DNA of 58,108 nt from JACJYE01 sp964432875 (lineage in GTDB: Bacteria > Bacteroidota > Bacteroidia > Chitinophagales > Saprospiraceae): NCBI GenBank assembly GCA_964432875.1, contig CAYSPJ010000017.1, positions 1 through 58,108 of the forward strand, read 5' to 3'. A program made the translations under genes and the position numbers. Below the pieces are notes generated by a model. It had not been told where the DNA came from. It searched no databases and saw only the letters and a program-made list of their open reading frames with translations. Positions 33,657-41,512 of the stretch are shown piece by piece. The stretch's first letter is position 1; every line of letters begins with the position of its first letter.

Positions 33657-35282
33657 TTAATTTGATTTCGAGCGGATTGCACTGCCGGAAAACAGCAGCC
33701 AGGTATCGGGGTCTAGCGTCAACTCTTGGGGGGGGAAGGGGCAAGCTAAGCTCGTTTGTAGCGATGAGCCGCTTACTTCGATGGCCCAACGTTGAGATTG
33801 CCCGATTGCGCCGCGGGCTTCCAGTTCAAGAGGAAAAACAAAAGGGATGCCCTCTTGCAGTTGACTAATGGTCAAATCGAGCTTGCCATTTTCATAAGAC
33901 CATTCCACCGCTAACTGTGGCTGCCCGGCCTGGTAGAGCCACTGTTGGAAAAAAACGGACAAATCCTGCCCGCTGACTAGCTCCATGACGCGCTGGAAAT
34001 CTTCGGTGAGTGCATTCCTGCCCTCGAAAATACGGTAGTATTGGCGCAACCCCTCCCAGAAGGCATCATCGCCCAACTGGCGGCGCAACATGTGGAGCAC
34101 CCAGCCGCCCTTTTTATAAGAATTGGGGTTGAGCAGTTGGTTCCAGTCCGTGACGGAGGTATCTACGATAGGGGCTGCCCGGCGGCCGTAGAACCCCAGC
34201 ACTAGTTCGCGTTCCTTTTGGAGCCTTTCCACCATTTTGTCACGCCCGTACTTGTGTTCTATGTAAAGGTTGGTGCCATAAGTGGCAAAGCCTTCGCTGA
34301 GCCAGATGTGGTGCCAGTTCTGTTCAGAAGCCGAATTGCCAAACCACTGATGGGCGATTTCGTGGGCGATGAGGTCTTCATGTTCGCGCTGGCCGCTTAC
34401 TGAGCCCTCAAAATAAAAGATGTTGCTGGCATTTTCCATGCCGCCATAGCGGGTTTTGGACTGTACGTTGGCCAATTTCTTGTAGGGGTAAGGGCCAATG
34501 TTTTCGATAAAAAACTCCAGTACTTCCACGGCTTGCTGGTAGTCGTGGAAGCCCGCTTTGCGATCCTGCCGGTAGACCCAACTGCTGACGGGGATGCCCT
34601 GGGTTTCGCCAGCGTGTTGTACTCCGAAGCGGGCGGCGCCAAAAACCATGACCTTGGTGGGCAAGGGGGCATCTTCGCGCCAGTGGGTCAGCGTCCTCTC
34701 ATCGTCCAGGTTGGTCTTTTCGATTTGGAGGCCGTTGGCTACCACCTGATAATGATCGGGGGCAGTGATGATGAATTCGACGGATGCTTTGTCGGAGGGG
34801 TGATCGATGCAGGGTATCCAGTGATGAGCACGGTTGGGCCAGTTGTCGCCGAAGAAAGTGCGGTCGCCGTGTTTATTTTTATCAATGATAAGCCCATCGG
34901 CGGGGATGCCGGCGTAGCGGATCTCGTATACCCTTTCTTCGCCGGCGGCCTGAGGCGTGGCAGGGTAGAGCCATAGGCTATTGGCTTCGTGCCGGAAGGC
35001 GGCTTTTTGGCCGGCTTCAGCTACGATGGATACCGACATGCCCTTGCCCTTGGGCGCAGCCGGCTTCACCAGGTCGATCGCAAAGCTGTCCAGGGCTTGC
35101 AGCAGCCGGATGTGTATCGTTGCCTTCCCATTGATTTCATCGGTCTTATCGGATAGCTCCAGCTCGAAGCGGTAGTGCAGCACGTCGACTTGTGCAAGCC
35201 GGGGGATGGCCGGCTGGGCATACAGCCCGCTGGCGAGCAGCTGCAGGAAAGCCGAGATAAAAATGGTTAGGCGAATTAGCAT
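33657..35282 (-). CDS. M1-family zinc aminopeptidase, secreted
   Basis: A 541-residue gluzincin with a Sec signal (1-22, ending GLYAQ). It has the M1 beta-barrel N-domain (about 30-230), the GGMEN exopeptidase motif at 280-284, and the zinc motif HEIAHQW (His307, Glu308, His311), with the third ligand Glu330 in LSEGFATY. The C-terminal helical domain of long M1 enzymes is absent; a short beta segment ends the protein, as in the compact M1 members common in Bacteroidota. It should remove N-terminal residues from peptides in the periplasm. It shares strand with the cyclase gene 58 bp downstream, but a common transcript is uncertain. Confidence 0.93.
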   Translation of the reverse strand: MLIRLTIFISAFLQLLASGLYAQPAIPRLAQVDVLHYRFELELSDKTDEINGKATIHIRLLQALDSFAIDLVKPAAPKGKGMSVSIVAEAGQKAAFRHEANSLWLYPATPQAAGEERVYEIRYAGIPADGLIIDKNKHGDRTFFGDNWPNRAHHWIPCIDHPSDKASVEFIITAPDHYQVVANGLQIEKTNLDDERTLTHWREDAPLPTKVMVFGAARFGVQHAGETQGIPVSSWVYRQDRKAGFHDYQQAVEVLEFFIENIGPYPYKKLANVQSKTRYGGMENASNIFYFEGSVSGQREHEDLIAHEIAHQWFGNSASEQNWHHIWLSEGFATYGTNLYIEHKYGRDKMVERLQKERELVLGFYGRRAAPIVDTSVTDWNQLLNPNSYKKGGWVLHMLRRQLGDDAFWEGLRQYYRIFEGRNALTEDFQRVMELVSGQDLSVFFQQWLYQAGQPQLAVEWSYENGKLDLTISQLQEGIPFVFPLELEARGAIGQSQRWAIEVSGSSLQTSLACPFPPQELTLDPDTWLLFSGSAIRSKSN

Positions 35283-35327
35283 AGCGGTTGGTCTAAGTTT
35301 GAAAACTCCCGTAAAAATAACACATTT

Positions 35328-35359
35328 TTTGTCCTTCTATTGCGGTATGTTTATCTTTA
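35328..35359 (+). promoter_or_regulatory. Bacteroidota-type promoter for the glycerophosphodiesterase gene
   Basis: A -33 TTTG at 35328-35331, a 20-bp spacer and TATCTTTA at 35352-35359, one base off the -7 consensus TAnnTTTG. Spacing is in the accepted 19-21 bp range. A leader of about 60 bases would follow. Confidence 0.6.
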
Positions 35360-35426
35360 GGGCAAAATGCAGCTTACCTTACAAAGCCGCCCTGTGCGAG
35401 CAGGGCTAAATTAAAATGACAAGATC

Positions 35427-36344
35427 ATGCGCCACTTCTGTATTTTACTGTTTTTTGCCAGTTTTGTTTCCTGTTCTCAACCCAATACTCAAAAAAAGAT
35501 GACTGCCGAACAATCTGCCTCCTTTGATTGGCAAGGCCATCGCGGGGCCCGCGGCCTGTTGCCAGAAAACACCCTGCCGTCTTTCCTGAAAGCCCTGGAA
35601 TACCCCCAAGTGGCTACCCTGGAGCTGGATTTGGCGGTAAGCCAGGATAGCCTGCTGGTCGTTTCTCATGAGCCTTGGATGTCGCATCACATCTGCAGCC
35701 ACCCCGATGGCCGGCCGGTAGCGGAAGGCGAAGAGGATAGCCTGCTTTTCTTCCAAATGCCCTATAGCCTTATTAAACAGTTCGATTGTGGCAGCCGGGG
35801 TAATGCCCGTTTCCCCCAACAGGAAGCGCTGGCGGCCTACAAGCCATTACTGAGTGAAGTAGTGGAGGCTGCCGAGGCGTTTTGCGTAGCGCAAAGCCGG
35901 GAAAAACCGCGCTATAATATCGAAATCAAAATACAACCGGACTACGACGGGATAAAAACCCCCGGGCCAGAAGCCTTCGCCCGCCTAGTACTCGACGAAA
36001 TCGAACGCCTGGGCATCAAAGAGCGCGCCTGTGTGCAGTCTTTTGACGTGCGACCCTTGCAGGTACTGCACCGCTTGGACTCCACCCTTTTTCTCGCTTT
36101 GTTGATCGACAACCCCAATGGCGTAGCTGCCAACCTGGCCGAACTGGGCTTCACCCCTCAGGCCTATAGCCCCTACTATCAACTGGTGACGGATAATGTG
36201 GTGAAAACCGTCCACGCCCAGGGGATGAAAATCATCCCCTGGACGGTCAATGACACGACCAGCATGAAAGCGCTCATCGCCTTGGGCGTGGATGGCATCA
36301 TCACGGATTATCCGGATTTGATTGGAGCGTTGGGGGAGCTGTAG
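35427..36344 (+). CDS. Glycerophosphodiester phosphodiesterase, lipoprotein
   Basis: A 305-residue GDPD-family enzyme that splits glycerophosphodiesters from phospholipid turnover into glycerol 3-phosphate and an alcohol. It has a lipoprotein signal (lipobox FVSC, Cys16), so it acts outside the cytoplasm. Catalytic and metal residues are visible: His38-Arg39 (GHRGARG), Glu47 (PENT), Glu66 and Asp68 (LELDLA), and His81 (VVSHEPW). Late motifs include IKIQPDYDG, VQSFD and the typical end WTVNDTTSMKALIALGVDGIITDYP. The gene has its own promoter and is convergent with the OmpA gene, six bases away. Its product could feed GlpD encoded 3.3 kb to the left. Confidence 0.94.
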   Translation: MRHFCILLFFASFVSCSQPNTQKKMTAEQSASFDWQGHRGARGLLPENTLPSFLKALEYPQVATLELDLAVSQDSLLVVSHEPWMSHHICSHPDGRPVAEGEEDSLLFFQMPYSLIKQFDCGSRGNARFPQQEALAAYKPLLSEVVEAAEAFCVAQSREKPRYNIEIKIQPDYDGIKTPGPEAFARLVLDEIERLGIKERACVQSFDVRPLQVLHRLDSTLFLALLIDNPNGVAANLAELGFTPQAYSPYYQLVTDNVVKTVHAQGMKIIPWTVNDTTSMKALIALGVDGIITDYPDLIGALGEL

Positions 36345-36350
36345 CTCAGC

Positions 36351-37274
36351 TTATTTCGGAACCACACTTGGATTCAGCAAATCGTAAAACTGATCTAGCT
36401 TCGGTAAAATGATGATACGGGTGCGGCGGTTGGTTGCCCGCCCTTCAGCCGTGTCGTTGCTGACAAGGATGTTGTACTCGCCCCGGCCCGCAGCGATGAG
36501 GCGATTGGGGTCAACCTTGTGCGTCGTCTGCAAGGCGCGCACGACGGAAGTAGCCCGCTTTACGCTGAGGTCCCAGTTGTCGTCCATGCAGTTATTCTTG
36601 ATCGGCACGTTATCGGTATAGCCTTCCACCATCACCTCAAGTTCTGGCCTGGACTTGATGATCTGGGCGATCTTGCCCAGGACTTCATTGGCTTTAGGGG
36701 TAATCCTGGCGCTGCCGCTTTGGTAGAGCATCTTGTCAGAGAGATTAATGAAAACGACGGTTTTGTCCACTTTTACTTCCACGTCCTCGTCTTCTATACC
36801 ATCTTTGAGCACGCTCTTGAGGTTGACGGCCAGGGCCAGGTTGATCGAATCGGCCTTGGATTTAGCAGCTTGGAGCAGGCGGATGTATTTATCCTTGCTC
36901 TCCAATTGAGACAAGGTCTCCCGGATATTCTCGTTGGCAGACTGAGACAGCACGGTGAGGTCGCCCACTTGGGTCAACTGGCGGTCGCGCTGCGTGCGGC
37001 AATCGGCCAATTGATCGCGGAGGTCTTGCATTTGCTCCTGGCGCAGGTTGAGGGCTTGTTGGTCTTTTTGGATCTGAGCCGCTAACCGGGCTTTTTCCTG
37101 TTCGCAGGCCGTTAGCCTGGCCATGTAATCGTGCAGGCTTTCACCGCATTTGCCCAAATCTTTGTTTGCGGCATCCAATTCTGCCTGCAGGGCTATAAAT
37201 TGTTTTTTGCTGACGCAGGAAACTGCCGTCAAACCGACTAGGATAAAGATAAATAGCTGGATTGTTCGCTTCAT
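36351..37274 (-). CDS. OmpA-family peptidoglycan-binding lipoprotein
   Basis: A 307-residue envelope protein: lipobox TAVSC (Cys20), a long alpha-helical coiled-coil stretch (about 25-160, rich in Gln, Glu and Ala heptads), then an OmpA C-like domain (about 170-300) with VEGYTDNVPI and AEGRATNRRTRIII, the residues that grip diaminopimelate in peptidoglycan. The layout, lipid anchor plus coiled coil plus OmpA domain, suggests a spacer between the outer membrane and the wall. Length and order match many Bacteroidota flagellar-motor-like or Pal-like lipoproteins. No operon partner is near: the downstream gene is convergent, and the next gene upstream lies 365 bp away. Confidence 0.9.
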   Translation of the reverse strand: MKRTIQLFIFILVGLTAVSCVSKKQFIALQAELDAANKDLGKCGESLHDYMARLTACEQEKARLAAQIQKDQQALNLRQEQMQDLRDQLADCRTQRDRQLTQVGDLTVLSQSANENIRETLSQLESKDKYIRLLQAAKSKADSINLALAVNLKSVLKDGIEDEDVEVKVDKTVVFINLSDKMLYQSGSARITPKANEVLGKIAQIIKSRPELEVMVEGYTDNVPIKNNCMDDNWDLSVKRATSVVRALQTTHKVDPNRLIAAGRGEYNILVSNDTAEGRATNRRTRIIILPKLDQFYDLLNPSVVPK

Positions 37275-37638
37275 GATTCGAAAGTTTTTATGGTTGATTA
37301 TTCATTAGACTTGTTGTGGTGATTCCCCTCTAACAAGTCTGTTTATCCGCTAGCTTGCCTGCTTTGCTGGCATGGAGGCAATAAACTGCCTTTTTGCCTT
37401 TCTTAGTATTATAATACGATTAGAAACTGGTTTGAATTATGTATTTGGCTGAAAAAGCAGGGGGCATGGAGCGGTGCCCCTGGCTCAAAACATAGCGAGG
37501 GTGCCGCTCTTTTAGCAGCACCCTCGCGGGATGGTGATGATGATTAGCGTCTGTTTATTTAGTTGGTTACCTGGGTTTTATGGCTCAATGATGAAGCTTG
37601 AAGAGACTGAAAAAACAGATACTAATTAGCTGCTGAAA
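37275..37638. other. Gene-free gap with hairpins between M36 protease and OmpA genes
   Basis: This 364-bp gap shows a strong hairpin at 37495-37527, a weaker one near 37460-37480 (GGGGCA...TGCCCC), and AT-rich DNA next to the OmpA gene start that should hold its promoter. I see no ORF or RNA gene. Confidence 0.7.
37495..37527 (-). terminator. Hairpin downstream of the M36 protease gene
   Basis: Perfect ten-base arms GCGAGGGTGC and GCACCCTCGC around a 13-base loop. It lies in the gap past the stop codon of the protease gene on the upstream side of ompA. There is no U-run after it on the minus strand, so termination strength is uncertain. Confidence 0.45.
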
Positions 37639-40600
37639 TCACTCTAACAAAATATAGCGCTGAGCGATATGCTGCTGGCCGGAAGAAAGCACTACCAGGT
37701 AAGTGCCAGCAGGCATCCGGCGCAAGTCGATTGCTTGTTGAAGTTCAGCTGTTGCGGCATATTGGCTGCGGTAGAGCTCTCTGCCCAGCACATCGCGCAC
37801 CTGTAGGCTGAAGTCGACGGCTTTCTCCAGTATTACTTCTACCGTCAGCAGCCCGTCGCCAGGATTGGGCATCAGGCGGAAGCTTTGCAGCCCTTCGATT
37901 GATGCGGTGCTGACGAGGATAGCGATGTTTTGGCTAATGCTGGCATTGCAGATTCCATTGCTTATCGTCAGGGTTACGATATATTCTCCAACTTGGTTGT
38001 AACGGTGGGTAGGGTTCTGCAACTCAGAGGTGTTGCCATCACCAAAATCCCACAACCAGGAAACAGCCCCGGCAGAAGCATCGCTGAATTCCACTAAGCC
38101 CTCGGCCTCATTGAAGCTAAATGCTGGCGAGGGGGCTTCCTGTGGTGTCACCTCCACCGCAATCCGCTCGCTGAAACAAGATTGCTCCCGCACCGACCAA
38201 TTATAGTAATAGTAGTAGAAATCGGGGCCGGCCGCCGTGCCGGTGAGCGTCACCAAACCGTCGAGATGGTAGGGGAAGTTAGCCCCGCTATCGTTGCGGT
38301 AGAGGTTGACATTGGTGCCGGCCAGGGAGTAGGTGCCAGGAGCAGGCACTTCCAGGTTCAACACGACGGTGCTTTGCCCTTGCGGCATGAAGACATTGAC
38401 TGAATTGACTACGTTGCCAGAGGAGTTCAGCAGCTGTACTGTCCGGTTGCCGGCAGCAGCTGCATCTACCCAAACCGATTCGATGACCACAGCGGTATGA
38501 GCGGTGAAGTCAACGGTGCCGGTAAAGCCGGTATTGTGATAACCGCCGGTGCCAAAGGCATTGTTGGGAGGGCCGGCTTGTCCATTAGTTTTGAGGATTT
38601 CAGTCTCGACCTCCAATACCAAGGGGCCGCTGAGCGGGGCGGTCTCATAGGTGGCGCCGCTGAAGGCCAGGTTGCCATTGAGGTACCAGTTGACCTGGCC
38701 CGGGCTATCAGCTGTAAGGATGGCGGGTTGGCCCTCGCAAGCATAAGCGCTTGCCACTTGCGGAGCATCCGGGTAATCTACCACGACAGTCAGGGTGTAG
38801 GTCGATTCGCCCAGGGCATTGCTCACAGTGAGGCTTACTTCGTATTCGCCTTCCGCCGCATACGAATGGCTGGGGTTCTGTTGGTTAGAAGTGTTGCCGT
38901 CGCCAAAATCCCAGAGGTAGAAGTGCGGGATGTCGAAGGAAGCATCCTGGAATTGGAAGGTGCCGTCGCAGCTCGATTCAATATTGGTGCTGAAAAGGGC
39001 AGAGGGAGCGGTTACTGGCGTTTGGCACAAAACCGGGATGTCGAAGGCTTCAACCTGGTCAAAACGGTTGAAGGAGCTGCCTTGGCTGGCGCTGGCACCA
39101 AAGCCGCGGCGGGCGAAGGCCGACCAGATAAGGCAACGATTGGCGCCGCCATAGAATATTTCATCGGCGAGCAGTATGGCATCCCTTCCGTCAATCATGC
39201 CGGGGTTGCAGGGCTGCAGCTTCATGCCTTCCGTCACCAGATGCATAGCGATGTTGTTGCCGCCATTGCCGTGATAAAAATCGGGGTCGAAGCCGTATTC
39301 TTGAATCAGGGCCCAGGTCATTTCCCAGAGCGCCGTAGCCCAAATAAAGCCCACGCCATGGGGCATGGAGATATTCGAGTTGTTGGAGCGCGCATACGTG
39401 AAGGGGTTCACGGCAAAATCGGTAGAGTAGGGGGCCGGGCGGATGCCATTGCCCGAAATGGACTGATTAACGGCAAAAGTGCCGATGCCGCGGATGTCGC
39501 CGGGCAGGTCAGACTCCTTCATGGTGAGCATTAGCCCCACGTAGTCGCTCCAGCCTTCGCCCATCTGCTCGTCATTGCCCAGGCAGCCCCCGGTAGAGGG
39601 GCCGCCAGTCATGCGGATCGATAAGCCGTGCCCATACTCGTGGGCGATGATGCCGTTGTCGAAGTCGCCGTCGAGGAAGAGCGTACTGCCGCTACCGCCC
39701 TGGATGCTCACGGTGATGCCTTCGCCGAGCAACATGCGGATGCGCGCACAATCATCCTGCCGGATCATGATGGAGGGTATTCCGATATCGCCAGCACCGC
39801 TGCCACCCATCGTGATAGGGTCACCACCAGTATTGTTGCAGATAATAGCGGCGATGGCGCCAGCCTGTTGGGCGTTGCGTACTTTTTGCACGAAGGTGCA
39901 ATTGCCGCGGTCAATCAGGGCAACTTTGCCAGCTAGTTCGGCAGTATTGATGATGGTTTCGCAGGCTTCATTGGGCGTGCTGGTGGCATCAACCGCTTGT
40001 ACCAATTGGGCGATGAGCGGCTCGCTGGGCAGCGGTGGGCCAAAGTTGGCACTGGTGCTGGAATAGGCCCCAGCGAGGGTGTCAGGGCTGAGCACTTCGA
40101 GGAAGAAGGTGCCAGACTGGGCTGTCCAAAGATACATTTGGATGCGGGCATTGGAGCCATCGCCGCCCGAGCTGAAGTTGGCATTATTGGTGCCGCCGCC
40201 ATCCTGAGCTTCGGCCCGGATGTAGTCGCCTGCTTCGCCTCCATTATCGTAGTTGTTGGCTTGGAAATTCCCAGCTGGCTCGTCGAAGCCGTATTGGTAC
40301 CATACATCGTGCATCACATTGCACCAGTAAAACAGATTGGTCACGGCGGCATCGCGATATTCTTCGGGAGGGCTGGCCGGGTCAAAGGGGAAGTCGAAAA
40401 CCAGGTCGGCCCCGCCATCCGGCTCATCGCCGCTGGAACTGTTGCTGTTGTTTGAATCCTGGTAAGCATGGACGTTGTTGCCGCGGGTGATGGTATGTTC
40501 CGCTCCGGGCTGCCCATCTGTATCGTGCCATCCATAGGGCGAAGCAGTAGTATCTACCGGATCGGTTACGATGATATGTGGCCCGTGGTTGGGGCTTTCT

Positions 40601-41394
40601 ACGGGCAGAGCGAAGACGCGGTAGCTGTTGGGGGAGGGCGTCTGAGGCATTTCGCGCGACATGGTAATGCCCCGGGTATCGTAGCCCAGGCACTCACCAG
40701 CATGGGCGTGATGGGGCGAGCCGAAGCTACACTCCAGCACCAGGTCTTGCTGGTGCAAAATATTACCGGTCTGAGCATCTACAAACATGATCCAGCGGTG
40801 TTTCGCATCGGCCTGATACCAGTGGATCTCCCAACAAAGGTCGAGTGCCTCGCCGCTAGTGGGGAAATAGGCCAGTCGGGCTTCTGCTGGCTCTTGCGCC
40901 CATGCCTTACTATCGAAGCGGGTTGTTTGCCGGGCGTCGTTATCGGTGGTGAGCTTAAGCGGGCCAGCGGGCAGGCTCAACCCAAGTTGGATAGCAGCGC
41001 TGCGTAGTGCTTGCTCAGCACTCAGGCTAGGGCTAATACGACGGATGCGGCTCGACAGCCCTTGCTGGAAGCGCAGCTTCAGGTGCAGCAGTTGCCCTTC
41101 GGCATCAAACACGCCATTGGCGGTGCCCCGCTCGATGGGGATACCCTGCCAAGTCTGTTGGATGTAAAAGTAGCTGATACCGTTGCGCCGGTTGGCGTAT
41201 AAGTCGGTGATGCGGAATTCTGCCCAGTCACGGGCTTCTAGCCCTTGTTTGGCGGCATTTTCCTGCAGGTAGCGTTGCACCTGCCCTAATGCGTCAGTAG
41301 GGAGAGTGGCTTCCTGGCTGAATGCAGCCAGGGGCAAAAGCAGGGCTACAAGGAGTAAACAGGAGGTGAGGTAGGATTTGAACATAGTTGTCAT
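37639..41394 (-). CDS. T9SS-exported M36 (fungalysin) metalloprotease with PA and PKD domains
   Basis: A 1251-residue secreted protease. In order: signal peptide (about 3-27), FTP propeptide (about 30-150), M36 catalytic region with the zinc site HEYGH at 585-589 and the ligand-bearing GEGWSDY near 612, an inserted PA domain (about 440-560, with GKVALIDRGNCTFVQKV), two PKD-type repeats (about 790-880 and 1085-1170, each with LWDFGDGNTS), a beta segment between them, and a C-terminal T9SS sorting domain (MPNPGDGLLTVEV to ILLE). M36 enzymes are elastinolytic endoproteases of broad range. The PKD repeats probably bind substrate or space the enzyme from the surface. Export by T9SS is firmly implied. 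The gene stands alone. Confidence 0.95.
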   Translation of the reverse strand: MTTMFKSYLTSCLLLVALLLPLAAFSQEATLPTDALGQVQRYLQENAAKQGLEARDWAEFRITDLYANRRNGISYFYIQQTWQGIPIERGTANGVFDAEGQLLHLKLRFQQGLSSRIRRISPSLSAEQALRSAAIQLGLSLPAGPLKLTTDNDARQTTRFDSKAWAQEPAEARLAYFPTSGEALDLCWEIHWYQADAKHRWIMFVDAQTGNILHQQDLVLECSFGSPHHAHAGECLGYDTRGITMSREMPQTPSPNSYRVFALPVESPNHGPHIIVTDPVDTTASPYGWHDTDGQPGAEHTITRGNNVHAYQDSNNSNSSSGDEPDGGADLVFDFPFDPASPPEEYRDAAVTNLFYWCNVMHDVWYQYGFDEPAGNFQANNYDNGGEAGDYIRAEAQDGGGTNNANFSSGGDGSNARIQMYLWTAQSGTFFLEVLSPDTLAGAYSSTSANFGPPLPSEPLIAQLVQAVDATSTPNEACETIINTAELAGKVALIDRGNCTFVQKVRNAQQAGAIAAIICNNTGGDPITMGGSGAGDIGIPSIMIRQDDCARIRMLLGEGITVSIQGGSGSTLFLDGDFDNGIIAHEYGHGLSIRMTGGPSTGGCLGNDEQMGEGWSDYVGLMLTMKESDLPGDIRGIGTFAVNQSISGNGIRPAPYSTDFAVNPFTYARSNNSNISMPHGVGFIWATALWEMTWALIQEYGFDPDFYHGNGGNNIAMHLVTEGMKLQPCNPGMIDGRDAILLADEIFYGGANRCLIWSAFARRGFGASASQGSSFNRFDQVEAFDIPVLCQTPVTAPSALFSTNIESSCDGTFQFQDASFDIPHFYLWDFGDGNTSNQQNPSHSYAAEGEYEVSLTVSNALGESTYTLTVVVDYPDAPQVASAYACEGQPAILTADSPGQVNWYLNGNLAFSGATYETAPLSGPLVLEVETEILKTNGQAGPPNNAFGTGGYHNTGFTGTVDFTAHTAVVIESVWVDAAAAGNRTVQLLNSSGNVVNSVNVFMPQGQSTVVLNLEVPAPGTYSLAGTNVNLYRNDSGANFPYHLDGLVTLTGTAAGPDFYYYYYNWSVREQSCFSERIAVEVTPQEAPSPAFSFNEAEGLVEFSDASAGAVSWLWDFGDGNTSELQNPTHRYNQVGEYIVTLTISNGICNASISQNIAILVSTASIEGLQSFRLMPNPGDGLLTVEVILEKAVDFSLQVRDVLGRELYRSQYAATAELQQAIDLRRMPAGTYLVVLSSGQQHIAQRYILLE

Positions 41395-41512
41395 GATTTT
41401 AAAATAGCCAAAGTCGGTTTCAATCCGCCGGAAAAGTAAGGATATTTTGAATGTGTTAAGGAAGTGCTCGTTTAGGAATCTGGGGAATTAACGTTTGGGC
41501 GACAAAGTTAGC